64,000 bases of DNA from an uncultured Alphaproteobacteria bacterium (GCA_900079695.1 LT599022.1:3847319-3911318), one strand, 5' to 3'. Positions 15,927-25,542 are shown, counted from the stretch's first letter. Notes: generated by a model not told the origin, from the sequence alone. Translations and numbers: made by a program.

Positions 15927-16412
15927 ATGAAACTCAACCAGATTGCCGACAACGCCGGCGCGCGCAAGTCGCGCACCCGCGTCGGGCGCGGCATCGGCTG
16001 CACCAAGGGCAAGACCTGCGGTCGCGGCGTCAAGGGCCAGAAGTCCCGCACCGGCGTCGCGATCCACGGCTTCGAGGGCGGGCAGATGCCGATCTACCGC
16101 CGTCTGCCGAAGCGCGGCTTCAAGAACCCGAACGCGGTCGAGTACTACGTGCTGACCGTCGCCCGCCTGCAGAAGGCGATCGACGGCGGTCGCCTCGATC
16201 TCGCCCAGCCGGTCACCGGCGCGGCGCTGAAGGCGGCGGGCGTGATCCACAAGACTCTGGCCGGCCTGCGCCTGATCGGCACCGGCGAGCTTTCGGCCAA
16301 GGTCGCGATCGAGGTCGTCGGCGCGACTCCGGGCGCGATCGCCGCGGTCGAGAAGGCCGGCGGCACCGTCACGGTGCTGAAGCCGGTCGCCGCGGAAGCG
16401 GCCGAGGGCTGA
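15927..16412 (+). CDS. rplO: 50S ribosomal protein L15
   Basis: L15 is a late-assembly 50S protein. It has 161 residues beginning [20 protein letters not shown], with the Gly/Arg/Lys-rich N-terminal extension ([19 protein letters not shown]) and [20 protein letters not shown]. An in-frame ATG at 15912 is rejected: the strong GGAAGGTAAGG ribosome binding site is spaced for the ATG at 15927. Confidence 0.97.
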   Translation: MKLNQIADNAGARKSRTRVGRGIGCTKGKTCGRGVKGQKSRTGVAIHGFEGGQMPIYRRLPKRGFKNPNAVEYYVLTVARLQKAIDGGRLDLAQPVTGAALKAAGVIHKTLAGLRLIGTGELSAKVAIEVVGATPGAIAAVEKAGGTVTVLKPVAAEAAEG

Positions 16413-16427
16413 TCGCCCGACATCCGA

Positions 16428-16466
16428 AACTCCGGCGCGGAGTCGTCCGCGCCGGGGTTCCCGTCT
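16428..16466 (+). other. Hairpin between rplO and secY
   Basis: A 14-bp stem with one G-T pair (16428-16441 with 16446-16459, loop GTCG) is followed by CCCGTCTTTT. It resembles a weak intrinsic terminator inside the operon, in the 110-nt gap before secY. It may lower secY and adk expression relative to the r-protein genes (inference). Confidence 0.5.
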
Positions 16467-16522
16467 TTTCCGTGGGCTGCGGCGCCTGCCGCATTTTCTT
16501 CTTGTAACCGGGGTCCTCGCTC

Positions 16523-17884
16523 ATGGCGTCCGCTGCCGAACAACTCGCTGCGAACATGAATTGGTCGGTTCTGTCGAAGGCGACGGAACTGAAGAAGCGC
16601 ATCTGGTTCACCCTGTTCGTGCTGGTGATCTATCGCCTCGGCACCTGGGTGCCGGTGCCCGGCATCGATTCGGCGGTGTTGAGCCAGGTGTTCCAGCAGC
16701 ACGGCGGCGGGATTCTCGGCAACTTCGACATGTTCGCGGGCGGCGCGCTGCACCGCATGTCGATCCTCGCGCTCGGCGTGATGCCCTACATCTCCGCGTC
16801 GATCATCGTCCAGCTCATGGGCATCGCGTCCGAAACCGTGGCGCAGCTCAAGAAGGAGGGCGAGGCCGGGCGCAAGAAGCTCAACCAGTGGACCCGCTAT
16901 CTCACCGTGGTGCTCGCCGCGGCGCAGGGCTACGGCATCGCGACCGGCCTTGAGAACATGGTGACTTCGGGTGGCGTTTCGCCGGTGATGGAGCCGGGCC
17001 TGTTCTTCCGCGGCGTCACCGTCGTGACCCTGGTGGGCGGCACGATGTTCCTGATGTGGATGGGCGAGCAGATCACCCAGCGCGGCATCGGCAACGGCAT
17101 CTCCCTGATCATTTTCGCCGGCATCGTCGCCGGCATTCCGGCGGCGCTCGCCCACACCCTCGAGCTCGGCAAGACCGGCGCGCTGCCCGCGTTCGTGATC
17201 GTCGGCTTCCTGGTGATGGCGCTGGTGGTGATCGCCGGCATCGTCTACGTCGAGCGCGCGCAGCGCCGGGTGCTGATCCAGTATCCGAAGCGCCAGGTCT
17301 CCGCGACCCGCATGACCGGCGGCGACACCCAGCACATGCCGCTCAAGATCAACACCTCGGGCGTGATTCCGCCGATCTTCGCCTCGGCGCTGATGGGCCT
17401 GCCGGTGACCTACGCGCAGATGATGGGCGCGGGCACGCCGGAGTGGCTGCAGCCGGTTCTGGCGGCGTTCTCGCGCGGCAATCCGGTCTACATGGTGGCG
17501 TTCTCGGCGCTGATCGCGTTCTTCGCGTTCTTCTATACCACCGTGGTGTTCAACCCCGACGACACCGCCGACAACCTCAAGAAGGGCGGCGGCTTCATTC
17601 CCGGCATCCGGCCGGGCAAGAACACCGCGGAATACCTCCGCTACGTGCTCAACCGCCTGACCTTCGTCGGCGCCGTCTACCTGGTTCTGGTGACGCTGCT
17701 GCCCGAGCTCCTGATGTTCAAGTGGGGCCTGCCGTTCTACTTCGGCGGCACCTCGCTCCTGATCGTCGTCTCGGTGACGATGGACACGGTCACCCAGGTG
17801 CAGTCGCACCTCCTCGCGCACCAGTACGAAGGTCTGATCAAGCGTTCGCGCCTGTCCCGCGGCGGCCGCCGCCGGGGGCAGTGA
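16523..17884 (+). CDS. secY: Protein translocase subunit SecY
   Basis: SecY is the channel of the inner-membrane Sec translocon with SecE and SecG. It has 453 residues with ten expected membrane segments. The plug-domain region FDMFAGGALHRMSILALGVMPYISAS-type sequence is conserved, as is the cytoplasmic loop carrying YVERAQRRVLIQYPKRQ and the C5-loop segment NPDDTADNLKKGGGFIPGIR. Length and position after rplO are standard. Confidence 0.99.
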   Translation: MASAAEQLAANMNWSVLSKATELKKRIWFTLFVLVIYRLGTWVPVPGIDSAVLSQVFQQHGGGILGNFDMFAGGALHRMSILALGVMPYISASIIVQLMGIASETVAQLKKEGEAGRKKLNQWTRYLTVVLAAAQGYGIATGLENMVTSGGVSPVMEPGLFFRGVTVVTLVGGTMFLMWMGEQITQRGIGNGISLIIFAGIVAGIPAALAHTLELGKTGALPAFVIVGFLVMALVVIAGIVYVERAQRRVLIQYPKRQVSATRMTGGDTQHMPLKINTSGVIPPIFASALMGLPVTYAQMMGAGTPEWLQPVLAAFSRGNPVYMVAFSALIAFFAFFYTTVVFNPDDTADNLKKGGGFIPGIRPGKNTAEYLRYVLNRLTFVGAVYLVLVTLLPELLMFKWGLPFYFGGTSLLIVVSVTMDTVTQVQSHLLAHQYEGLIKRSRLSRGGRRRGQ

Positions 17885-17943
17885 CGCACCTCAACCGGTC
17901 TGGTCAAAAAAGGGGGCGGCCCGAAGGGTCGAGAGTGTTCGGA

Positions 17944-18606
17944 ATGAAGATGGAAGGCAAACGGATCATCCTGATGGGGCCGCCCGGCGGCGGCAAGGGC
18001 ACGCAGGCGCGCCTGCTCCAGGATGAATTCGGGATCGTTCAGCTTTCGACCGGCGACATGCTGCGCGCCGCGGTCAAGGCCGGCACCGAGATCGGCCTCA
18101 AGGCCAAGGCGGTGATGGAGGCGGGGCAGCTCGTCTCCGACAACCTGATGGTGGGGGTGATCCGTGCCCGCATCGCCGAGCCCGACTGCGCGGGCGGCTT
18201 CATTCTCGACGGCTTTCCGCGCACCATTCCGCAGGCCGAGGCGCTCGACGCGATGCTGGCCGAGATGGGCATGGATCTCGACGCGGTGATCGAGGTGCGC
18301 GTTCCCGACGGGATGATCGTCGAGCGCATCACCGGCCGGTACTCCTGCGCCAAGTGCGGCGCGGGCTATCACGATACGTTTCAGAAGCCGAAGGTCGAGG
18401 GCGTCTGCGACGTCTGCGGCTCGACGGAGTTCATCCGCCGCAAGGACGACACCGCGGAAACCGTGGAGACGCGCCTTGAGGCTTATCATCGACAGACCGC
18501 CCCGCTTCTGCCCTACTACGAGAAGCGCGGGTTGTTGAAGACCATCGACGGGGCCGCGCCGATTGACGACGTGACCCGGCAACTGGTGGATGCAGTGGCG
18601 GGCTGA
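17944..18606 (+). CDS. adk: Adenylate kinase
   Basis: Converts ATP and AMP to two ADP, keeping the adenylate pool balanced. It has 220 residues with the P-loop GPPGGGKGTQ, the NMP-binding region STGDMLRAAV, DGFPRT, and a long LID. The LID keeps four cysteines (CAKC near residue 135 and CDVC about 20 residues later), so it is the zinc-stabilised type. ATG codons at 17944 and 17950 are both possible starts. The secY-adk-rpsM order is typical of alphaproteobacteria. Confidence 0.97.
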   Translation: MKMEGKRIILMGPPGGGKGTQARLLQDEFGIVQLSTGDMLRAAVKAGTEIGLKAKAVMEAGQLVSDNLMVGVIRARIAEPDCAGGFILDGFPRTIPQAEALDAMLAEMGMDLDAVIEVRVPDGMIVERITGRYSCAKCGAGYHDTFQKPKVEGVCDVCGSTEFIRRKDDTAETVETRLEAYHRQTAPLLPYYEKRGLLKTIDGAAPIDDVTRQLVDAVAG

Positions 18607-18648
18607 CGCCCGTTGTGGAAATAATACCCGGTGCCCATATGGGAGCCG

Positions 18649-18676
18649 TTGACTCGGGAAAGCAAATGCGTATAAT
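18649..18676 (+). promoter_or_regulatory. sigma70-type promoter of the alpha operon (rpsM)
   Basis: TTGACT (18649-18654) and a perfect TATAAT (18671-18676) are 16 nt apart, with the predicted start about 18683 and a leader of about 58 nt before rpsM. A 10-bp palindrome, CCCATATGGG (18634-18643), lies just upstream of the -35 element. This makes rpsM-rpsK-rpoA-rplQ separately transcribable from the spc block. Confidence 0.8.
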
Positions 18677-18740
18677 CCCGCGACTTCGGATTTTCCGCGA
18701 AATGGTGTGCACCAAAGGTTAGTGCTAGGGAGAAGCGGCA

Positions 18741-19109
18741 TTGGCGCGTATTGCAGGCGTTAATATCCCGACCAACAAGCGCGTGGTGATCGCCTTGACC
18801 TACATCTACGGCATCGGTCCGAAGATGGCCAAGGAGATCTGCGGCAAGGTCGGCATCACCGACGAGCGTCGGGTGAACCAGCTTTCCGATGAGGAAGTGC
18901 TGCGCATCCGCGAGGTCATCGACGGCGACTACACCGTCGAGGGCGACCTCCGTCGTGAAGTCACGATGAACATCAAGCGGCTGATGGACTTGAAGTGCTA
19001 TCGCGGCCTGCGTCATCGCCGTGGTCTGCCGGTTCGCGGCCAGCGCACGCATACCAATGCGCGCACCCGTAAAGGTCCGGCGAAGCCCATCGCCGGCAAG
19101 AAGAAGTAA
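18741..19109 (+). CDS. rpsM: 30S ribosomal protein S13
   Basis: S13 contacts the P-site tRNA and bridges to the 50S subunit. It has 122 residues: [20 protein letters not shown], the helix-two-turn-helix region [14 protein letters not shown], and the basic C-terminus [19 protein letters not shown]. The start codon is TTG at 18741, fixed by AGGGAGAAG upstream and by the family N-terminus; no ATG is nearby. Confidence 0.98.
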   Translation: MARIAGVNIPTNKRVVIALTYIYGIGPKMAKEICGKVGITDERRVNQLSDEEVLRIREVIDGDYTVEGDLRREVTMNIKRLMDLKCYRGLRHRRGLPVRGQRTHTNARTRKGPAKPIAGKKK

Positions 19110-19124
19110 AAGGACTGATGGCAC

Positions 19125-19517
19125 ATGGCTAAGGCAGCTGCCGCGCGTCCGCGTCGTCGTGAGCGCAAGAACATCGTCTCCGGCGTCGCGCATGTGAACG
19201 CGTCGTTCAATAACACCATGGTCACCATCACCGACGCGCAGGGGAATGCGATTTCCTGGTCGTCGTCGGGCATGATGGGCTTCAAGGGCTCCCGCAAGTC
19301 GACGCCGTACGCGGCGCAGATGGCGGCCGAGGATGCCGGCAAGAAGGCCATGGACCACGGCATGAAGACGCTTGAGGTCGAGGTCAAGGGCCCGGGTTCG
19401 GGTCGCGAGTCGGCGCTGCGCGCGCTGCAGGCGGTGGGGTTCACCATCACCGCGATCCGCGACGTGACCCCGATCCCGCACAACGGTTGCCGCCCGCGCA
19501 AGCGTCGGCGCGTGTAA
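19125..19517 (+). CDS. rpsK: 30S ribosomal protein S11
   Basis: S11 is a platform protein near the mRNA exit and anti-Shine-Dalgarno region. It has 130 residues: [40 protein letters not shown], and the C-terminal [18 protein letters not shown] are all typical. Confidence 0.98.
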   Translation: MAKAAAARPRRRERKNIVSGVAHVNASFNNTMVTITDAQGNAISWSSSGMMGFKGSRKSTPYAAQMAAEDAGKKAMDHGMKTLEVEVKGPGSGRESALRALQAVGFTITAIRDVTPIPHNGCRPRKRRRV

Positions 19518-19532
19518 TCCGGCTCCCACACG

Positions 19533-19579
19533 GATGAGGCGACGGTTTCCCGAGGGGATCGGGAACCCGTCGCTTCATC
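19533..19579 (+). other. Long hairpin between rpsK and rpoA
   Basis: Bases 19533-19553 and 19559-19579 pair over 21 bp with only two G-T pairs and a 5-nt loop. It is by far the strongest structure in the ribosomal region. The bases after it (TGTTCGGCTGT) lack a T tract, so it is unlikely to be a plain terminator. RNA processing, mRNA stability or partial attenuation of rpoA-rplQ are possible roles. Confidence 0.6.
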
Positions 19580-19631
19580 TGTTCGGCTGTGGGGGAGAGA
19601 TCCCCCTCCTCTCCGTCTGATGAGGCACCCC

Positions 19632-20648
19632 GTGATTCAGAAGAATTGGCAGGAACTGATCAAACCGAACAAGCTCACCATCGAGCCGGGCGACGATCCG
19701 ACGCGCGTCGCGAAGATCATCGCCGAGCCCCTGGAGCGCGGCTTCGGCATGACCGTGGGCAACGCCCTGCGTCGGGTCCTGCTGTCGTCCCTGCAGGGCG
19801 CGGCGGTGACCGCGATCCAGATCGAGAACGTCCTGCACGAGTTCTCCTCGGTGCCCGGCGTGCGCGAGGACGTCACCGACATCATCCTCAACGTCAAGAA
19901 CATCGCGCTGCGCATGCATGCCGAGGGTCCGAAGCGCATGAGCCTGCGCAAGGTCGGCCCGGGCGTCGTCACCGCGGCGATGATCGAGGCGGGTGCGGAC
20001 ATCGAGATCCTCAACCCCGATCTCGTGCTCTGCACGCTGGACGAGGGCGCGGTGTTCAATTGCGAGTTCACCGTCAACACCGGCAAGGGCTACGTGCCCG
20101 CGTCGATGAACCGCCCCGAGGATTGCCCGATCGGCCTGATCCCGGTGGACGCGATCTTCTCGCCGGTGCTGAAGGTCGCCTACGAGGTGGACAACACCCG
20201 CGTCGGCCAGGTCACCGACTACGACAAGCTGATCATGAACATCGTCACCGACGGCACGGTGACCCCGGAAGACGCGGTGGCGCTCGCCGCCCGCATCGTC
20301 CAGGATCAGATGCAGCTGTTCGTGAACTTCGAGGAGCCGCAGACCCAGCCCGAGGCCGAGAAGGCCGACGAGCTGCCGTTCAACAAGAACCTGCTGCGCA
20401 AGGTCGACGAGTTGGAACTGTCCGTCCGCTCGGCGAACTGCCTCAAGAACGACAACATCATCTACATCGGCGACCTCGTCCAGAAGACCGAGACGGAGAT
20501 GCTGCGGACCCCGAACTTCGGCCGCAAGTCCTTGAACGAGATCAAGGAAGTGCTCGCTTCCATGGGCCTGCATCTTGGCATGGACATTCCGAACTGGCCG
20601 CCGGAGAACATCGAGGAACTGGCGAAGAAGCTGGAGGAGCCCTACTGA
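19632..20648 (+). CDS. rpoA: RNA polymerase subunit alpha
   Basis: Alpha dimerises to nucleate RNA polymerase assembly, and its C-terminal domain contacts UP elements and activators such as CRP. It has 338 residues: [40 protein letters not shown] in the N-terminal domain and an intact C-terminal domain ([28 protein letters not shown]). I chose the GTG at 19632, not the ATG at 19620: GAGG at 19622-19625 is spaced for the GTG, and MIQKNW is the usual alphaproteobacterial N-terminus. Confidence 0.98.
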   Translation: MIQKNWQELIKPNKLTIEPGDDPTRVAKIIAEPLERGFGMTVGNALRRVLLSSLQGAAVTAIQIENVLHEFSSVPGVREDVTDIILNVKNIALRMHAEGPKRMSLRKVGPGVVTAAMIEAGADIEILNPDLVLCTLDEGAVFNCEFTVNTGKGYVPASMNRPEDCPIGLIPVDAIFSPVLKVAYEVDNTRVGQVTDYDKLIMNIVTDGTVTPEDAVALAARIVQDQMQLFVNFEEPQTQPEAEKADELPFNKNLLRKVDELELSVRSANCLKNDNIIYIGDLVQKTETEMLRTPNFGRKSLNEIKEVLASMGLHLGMDIPNWPPENIEELAKKLEEPY

Positions 20649-20792
20649 GGGCTCTTTCTCCCTCGCCGGGAGACGGGTTTCTGAAATGGGTCCATGGGGG
20701 ACCCGGCGGTCCGGCCCTGGGGCGAAGCCCTGCGGCGGACTTGCAAACGACATCGGTCTCGTGCGCGAGCCGACAACTTTGAGGAGGATGGG

Positions 20793-21221
20793 ATGCGTCA
20801 CCGTATGGGCGGCCGCAAACTGAACCGCACCAGTGCTCACCGCAGCGCGATGTTCTCGAACATGGCCGCCGCGCTGCTGAAGCACGAGCAGATCAAGACC
20901 ACGCTGCCGAAGGCGAAGGAACTGCGTCCCATCGTCGAGAAGCTGATCAGCCTCGGCAAGCGCGGCGACCTGCACGCCCGCCGTCAGGCGTATGCGCAGT
21001 TGCGCGACGACGCGATCGTCGCCAAATTGTTCACGGTTCTGAAGGATCGCTACGCCACCCGCCAGGGCGGCTATTCGCGCGTGCTGAAGGCGGGCTTCCG
21101 CTACGGCGACTGCGCGCCGATGGCGATCATCGAGCTGGTCGATCGTGACCCCGAGGCGAAGGGCAAGGACTCCGGTCCGACGATGAAGTCGGAGGAAGAG
21201 GAGGTCGCCGCCGAGGCGTAA
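20793..21221 (+). CDS. rplQ: 50S ribosomal protein L17
   Basis: L17 lies near the tunnel exit. It has 142 residues beginning [20 protein letters not shown] with the conserved [20 protein letters not shown] region and an acidic C-terminal tail. The ATG at 20793 follows GAGGAGG. The 144-nt gap after rpoA is unusually long and holds a small GGGTCC/GGACCC hairpin but no gene. Confidence 0.98.
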   Translation: MRHRMGGRKLNRTSAHRSAMFSNMAAALLKHEQIKTTLPKAKELRPIVEKLISLGKRGDLHARRQAYAQLRDDAIVAKLFTVLKDRYATRQGGYSRVLKAGFRYGDCAPMAIIELVDRDPEAKGKDSGPTMKSEEEEVAAEA

Positions 21222-21246
21222 GCCGGGCGCGCCCATCGCATGTGGG

Positions 21247-21273
21247 AAAGGCGGCCTTCGGGTCGCCTTTTCG
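21247..21273 (+). terminator. Intrinsic terminator of the alpha operon
   Basis: A 10-bp stem with one G-T pair (21247-21256 with 21261-21270) and a UUCG tetraloop is followed by TTTTCGCTTTC. It starts 25 nt after the rplQ stop and ends the ribosomal gene block. Confidence 0.85.
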
Positions 21274-21297
21274 CTTTCTGGAGAGGACGAGCGGAAG

Positions 21298-22734
21298 ATG
21301 CGGGCATTGCGGGGGTGGACGGGTGCGGTTCTGGCGGCGCTGGTGCTGGCGACGCCCGCCGCGGCGCAGGAGGTGCGGGTTCCGCCCGCCAGCCGCGCCG
21401 AGATTCAGCAGTCGTTCGCGCCGGTGGTCAAGGCGGTCGCCCCCGCGGTGGTGAACATCTACACCAGCAAGACCGTGACGGTGCGCACCCGCGTCAATCC
21501 GCTGCTCGAAGACCCGTTCTTCCGCCAGTTCTTCGGCGACCAGTTCGGCCTCAACCAGTCGGTGCCGCGGGAGCGGGTGGAGCGGTCGCTGGGCTCGGGG
21601 GTGATCATCGACCCCGACGGCGTGATCGTCACCAACAACCACGTCATCGACGGCGCCGACGAGATCACCGTGATCCTCTCCGACCGCCGCGAGTATCCGG
21701 CGACGGTGGTGGGCCGCGACCCCAAGACCGACATCGGCGTGCTGCGTATCGACACTCGCGGCCGCAAGCTCGCCTATCTCGAATTCGGCGACGCCGACAG
21801 CCTCGAGGTCGGAGACCTGGTGCTGGCGATCGGCAACCCGTTCGGCCTCAACCAGACCGTCACCTCCGGCATCGTCTCGGCGTTGGCGCGCACCTCGGTG
21901 GGCGTCGCCGACTACGGCTTCTTCATCCAGACCGACGCGGCGATCAATCCCGGCAACTCGGGCGGCGCCCTGGTGGACATGAAGGGCCGCCTCGTCGGCC
22001 TGAACTCGGCGATCTACTCGCGGGGCGGGCAGGCGGGGGCGGGCAGCATCGGCATCGGCTTCGCGATCCCGAGCGCGATGGTGCGGGCGGTGTCGCAAAG
22101 TCTGCTCGCGCACGGCCGCCCGGTGCGCTCGTGGTTCGGCGCGTCGGGCGACACGGTCTCCGCCGAGATGGCCGACAGCCTCGGCCTCGACCATCCCTAC
22201 GGCGCGATCATCGCCGACGTCTACGCCGACAGTCCGGCGGCGGCGGCAGGGCTGAAGTCGGGGGACGTGGTGCTGGCGATCGACGGCCGCGAGGTCGAGG
22301 ACGTGGCGGCGCTGCGCTACCGCCTCGCCACCGTGCCGGTGGGCGACACCGCGCGGCTCACCGTCCTGCGGCGCGGCAAGCAGATCGAGGTCGCGGCGAA
22401 GTTGATCGAGCCGCCGGACGTTCCGGCCCGCGCGACCACGCTGGTGGGCGGCCGTACGCCGCTTTCGGGAGCGGAGATCGCCAACCTCAATCCCGCGCTC
22501 GCCGAGGAGACCGGCATGCCGCTCGGCACCGGCGGCGTGGTGATCACCCGGTTGCAGCGCGGATCGGTGGCGGCCCGGCTGGGCTTCCGCCCCGGCGACC
22601 ACGTCGACGTGATCAACGGCCGCAAGATCGACAGCGTCGCCACCGCGATGAAGCTCCTCAAGGCGGCGCAGGGCGGCTGGCGTGTCGAAATCCTGCGCGA
22701 CGGCGAGCGCCTCGCGATGTCGGTGGACGGCTGA
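21298..22734 (+). CDS. degP: Periplasmic serine protease of the Deg/HtrA family
   Basis: Envelope protease and chaperone that degrades misfolded periplasmic proteins. It has 478 residues: a signal peptide (about 1-24, ending TPAAAQ), a trypsin-like domain with catalytic His115 (TNNHVI), Asp145 (KTDIGVL) and Ser221 (NPGNSGG), and two PDZ domains. No long Q-linker of the DegP LA loop type is seen, so DegQ or DegS-like function is also possible. The stop overlaps the rarA start by one base, making it the first gene of a degP-rarA-crcB-rluC transcription unit. Confidence 0.93.
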   Translation: MRALRGWTGAVLAALVLATPAAAQEVRVPPASRAEIQQSFAPVVKAVAPAVVNIYTSKTVTVRTRVNPLLEDPFFRQFFGDQFGLNQSVPRERVERSLGSGVIIDPDGVIVTNNHVIDGADEITVILSDRREYPATVVGRDPKTDIGVLRIDTRGRKLAYLEFGDADSLEVGDLVLAIGNPFGLNQTVTSGIVSALARTSVGVADYGFFIQTDAAINPGNSGGALVDMKGRLVGLNSAIYSRGGQAGAGSIGIGFAIPSAMVRAVSQSLLAHGRPVRSWFGASGDTVSAEMADSLGLDHPYGAIIADVYADSPAAAAGLKSGDVVLAIDGREVEDVAALRYRLATVPVGDTARLTVLRRGKQIEVAAKLIEPPDVPARATTLVGGRTPLSGAEIANLNPALAEETGMPLGTGGVVITRLQRGSVAARLGFRPGDHVDVINGRKIDSVATAMKLLKAAQGGWRVEILRDGERLAMSVDG

Positions 22735-24077
22735 TGAACGAAGACCTGTTCCCCGCGGCGAAGCCGAAGCGCGGCGGCAAGCCGCCGCCGCACCCGCTCG
22801 CGGATCGCCTGCGTCCGGCGACGATCGGCGACATTCTCGGCCAGGACCACGTGCTCGGGCCGGAGGGTCCGCTCGGCCGGCAGATCGCCCAGGGGCGGGT
22901 GCCGTCGCTGATCCTCTGGGGGCCGCCGGGCTGCGGCAAGACCACCCTCGCGCGCGCGCTCGCCGCGCACACCGATCTCGTCTTCCGGCCGCTTTCGGCG
23001 GTGTTCTCGGGGGTCGCCGACCTGCGCAAGACGTTCGACGCGGCGCGCGCCGAGCGCGACGCGAGCGGGCGCGGCACGCTGCTGTTCGTCGACGAAATCC
23101 ATCGCTTCAACAAGGCGCAGCAGGACGGCTTCCTGCCCCACGTCGAGGACGGCACGGTGGTGCTGGTGGGCGCGACCACCGAGAACCCGAGCTTCGAACT
23201 CAATGCGGCGCTGCTGTCGCGTTGTCAGGTGGTGGTGCTGAAGCGCCTCGACGAGGATGCGCTCGAACGTCTGCTCGGCCGCGCCGAGGCCGAGACCGGG
23301 CATCCGCTGCCGGTCGATGCGGAGGCGCGCACCGCGCTCAAGGCGATGGCCGACGGCGACGGGCGGATGCTGCTCAACATGGTCGAGGGCCTGTACGCGA
23401 TGGCGGCGGAGGGCGAGATCTTCGGCGCCGCCGATCTCGCGCGGGTGGTGCAGCGGCGCGCCCCGGTGTTCGACAAATCGGGCGAGAGCCACTACAACCT
23501 GATCTCGGCGCTGCACAAGTCGCTGCGCGGCTCGGATACCGACGCCGCCCTCTATTGGCTGGCGCGGATGCTCGACGGCGGCGAGGACCCGGCCTACATC
23601 CTGCGCCGCCTCACCCGGTTCGCGATCGAGGACGTCGGCCTCGCCGATCCGGGCGCGATCGCCCAGGCGATCGCGGCGTGGGAGACCTTCGACCGTCTCG
23701 GCTCGCCGGAGGGCGACCTCGCCCTCAGCTACCTCGTCATCTATCTCGGCACCGCGCCGAAATCGGTGGGCGCCTACAAGGCCCACGGCGCAGCCAAGCG
23801 CGCGGCGCGGGCGACCGGCTCGCTGATGCCGCCGATGCACATCCTCAACGCGCCGACGAAGATGATGAAGGAGCTCGGCTACGCCGCCGGCTACCAGTAC
23901 GATCCGGACACCGCCGAGGGCTTCTCGGGGCAGAACTACTTTCCCGACGGCATGGCGCGGGAGACCTTCTATCGTCCGGTCGAACGCGGCTTCGAACGCG
24001 AAATCGGCAAGCGGCTGGCGTATTGGAACCGCCTGCGCGCGGAAAAGTCAGGTTCCAGCGGAGACCCCTCGGAATGA
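22734..24077 (+). CDS. rarA: Replication-associated recombination protein A (AAA+ ATPase)
   Basis: RarA/MgsA is a clamp-loader-like AAA+ protein that acts at stalled replication forks. It has 447 residues, with Walker A GPPGCGKTT (Lys69), Walker B LLFVDEIHRFNKAQQD, sensor GATTENPSF, and the C-terminal tetramerisation region with HYNLISALHKSLRGSD and PPMHILNAPTK. It begins inside the degP stop codon and overlaps crcB by 4 nt (ATGA), so it is translationally coupled on both sides. Confidence 0.96.
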   Translation: MNEDLFPAAKPKRGGKPPPHPLADRLRPATIGDILGQDHVLGPEGPLGRQIAQGRVPSLILWGPPGCGKTTLARALAAHTDLVFRPLSAVFSGVADLRKTFDAARAERDASGRGTLLFVDEIHRFNKAQQDGFLPHVEDGTVVLVGATTENPSFELNAALLSRCQVVVLKRLDEDALERLLGRAEAETGHPLPVDAEARTALKAMADGDGRMLLNMVEGLYAMAAEGEIFGAADLARVVQRRAPVFDKSGESHYNLISALHKSLRGSDTDAALYWLARMLDGGEDPAYILRRLTRFAIEDVGLADPGAIAQAIAAWETFDRLGSPEGDLALSYLVIYLGTAPKSVGAYKAHGAAKRAARATGSLMPPMHILNAPTKMMKELGYAAGYQYDPDTAEGFSGQNYFPDGMARETFYRPVERGFEREIGKRLAYWNRLRAEKSGSSGDPSE

Positions 24078-24460
24078 ACTGGTTGATGGTGGGCGCGGTC
24101 GCGGGCGGCGGCGCATTGGGCAGCGTCGCGCGGTATTTCGCGGCCGGCCTGCTCGGGCGGACGTTCGGAACCGCGTTCCCGTGGGGGACGCTGGCGGTGA
24201 ACATCGTCGGTTCGTTCGCGATGGGCATGGTGGTCGAGCTGATCGCCCTGAAGTTCTCGGTGAGCCAGGAATTGCGGGCGTTCCTCGCGGTCGGCGTGCT
24301 CGGCGGCTTCACCACGTTTTCGAGTTTCTCGCTCGACACCGCGGTGCTGTTCCAGCGCGGCGAGTTCGGTCATGCGATGGTCTACGTTCTCGCTTCGGTG
24401 CTGGGCGGCCTGTTCGCCCTGTTTGCCGCCCTTTATCTCGTGCGACAGGTGATTGCGTGA
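24074..24460 (+). CDS. crcB: Fluoride ion channel CrcB/Fluc
   Basis: Small dual-topology membrane channel that exports fluoride. It has 128 residues with four hydrophobic segments; GALGSVARYFAAG, GTLAVNIVGSFAMG and the pore motif GGFTTFSSFS are all present. It overlaps rarA by 4 nt and rluC by 1 nt. No fluoride riboswitch is visible, as expected for a gene buried in an operon. Confidence 0.96.
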   Translation: MNWLMVGAVAGGGALGSVARYFAAGLLGRTFGTAFPWGTLAVNIVGSFAMGMVVELIALKFSVSQELRAFLAVGVLGGFTTFSSFSLDTAVLFQRGEFGHAMVYVLASVLGGLFALFAALYLVRQVIA

Positions 24461-25476
24461 TGTCCGAAATCCAGGAACCCAAGGTTCGCGTCCTGACCGT
24501 CGGCGCCGACGACGAGGGCATCCGCCTCGACCGTTGGTTCGCCCGCCATGTACCCGAATGCGGGCGCGGCCAGATCGAGAAGCTCTGCCGCACCGGCCAG
24601 GTGCGCCTCGACGGCAAGCGGGTGAAGGCGGGCGACCGGGTGTCCGCCGGGCAGGCGGTGCGGGTGCCGCCGATCGCGCCGCGGGTGGAGGGTGCGGCGT
24701 TCGCGAAGCCGAAGCCGGTGCTCACGGAGGCGCAGGCCGAACGTTTGCGCGCCTGCGTGATCCACAAGGACGCCGAGGTCCTGGTGCTCGACAAGCCCGC
24801 GGGGCTGGCGGTGCAGGGTGGCTCGGGAATGGAGACCCACCTCGACGCGATGATGGACGCGTTGCGCTTCGGTGCGGCCGAGCGGCCGCGGCTCGTCCAC
24901 CGGCTCGACAAGGACACCTCGGGCGTGCTGGTGCTCGCCCGCACCCGCAAGGCGGCGCAGGCGCTGACCGCCGCGTTCCGCGAGCGCCGCACCCAGAAGC
25001 TCTATTGGGCGGTGGTGGCGGGGGTGCCGCAGCCGCGCCAGGGCCGCCTCGACGCGCCGCTCGGCAAGTTGCGTCACGGTTCGGTGGAGAAGATGGGCGT
25101 GGACGACGACGACGGAAAGACCGCGGTGACCGACTTCCGCGTCGTCGACGAGGTGCGCAAACGCGCCGCCTGGGTGGCGATGATGCCGCGCACCGGCCGC
25201 ACCCACCAGCTCCGCGCGCACATGGCGCACCTGGGCACGCCGATCCTCGGCGACGGCAAGTACGGCGGCCGCGCCGCGTTCCTGCCCGAAGCGGAGGGCG
25301 TGGCGAAGATCAGGCAGCTTCATCTGCACGCCCGCGCGATCGTCGTCGCGCACCCCGCGGGCGGAGTGCTGCGGGTCGTGGCGCCGTTGCCGCCGCACAT
25401 GGTCAAGACGTTCGCGGATTTCGGTTTCGAGGAGGTGCTGGGGCGCGACGAGCCGATGTTCGACCTCGATTATTGA
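24460..25476 (+). CDS. rluC: 23S rRNA pseudouridine synthase, RluC/RluD family
   Basis: Converts specific uridines of 23S rRNA to pseudouridine. It has 338 residues: an N-terminal S4 RNA-binding domain (RLDRWFARHVPECGRGQIEK, residues about 20-70) and the catalytic domain with HRLDKDTSGVLVLAR, where Asp150 is the nucleophile, plus GRTHQLRAHMAHLG. The S4 domain and neighbourhood favour RluC, but RluD specificity cannot be excluded. It is the last gene of the degP-rarA-crcB unit and ends in a terminator. Confidence 0.93.
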   Translation: MSEIQEPKVRVLTVGADDEGIRLDRWFARHVPECGRGQIEKLCRTGQVRLDGKRVKAGDRVSAGQAVRVPPIAPRVEGAAFAKPKPVLTEAQAERLRACVIHKDAEVLVLDKPAGLAVQGGSGMETHLDAMMDALRFGAAERPRLVHRLDKDTSGVLVLARTRKAAQALTAAFRERRTQKLYWAVVAGVPQPRQGRLDAPLGKLRHGSVEKMGVDDDDGKTAVTDFRVVDEVRKRAAWVAMMPRTGRTHQLRAHMAHLGTPILGDGKYGGRAAFLPEAEGVAKIRQLHLHARAIVVAHPAGGVLRVVAPLPPHMVKTFADFGFEEVLGRDEPMFDLDY

Positions 25477-25497
25477 GGCCCGGCGTCTCCACACAAA

Positions 25498-25527
25498 AAA
25501 CGGCCGCGTCGGGAGACGCGGCCGTTT
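25498..25527. terminator. Bidirectional terminator between rluC and the DASS transporter
   Basis: A perfect 13-bp stem (25498-25510 with 25515-25527, loop GGGA) has A residues on its left side and T residues on its right, so it can end transcription of both convergent genes. Confidence 0.88.
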
Positions 25528-25542
25528 CCGTAGGCGGAAGGA

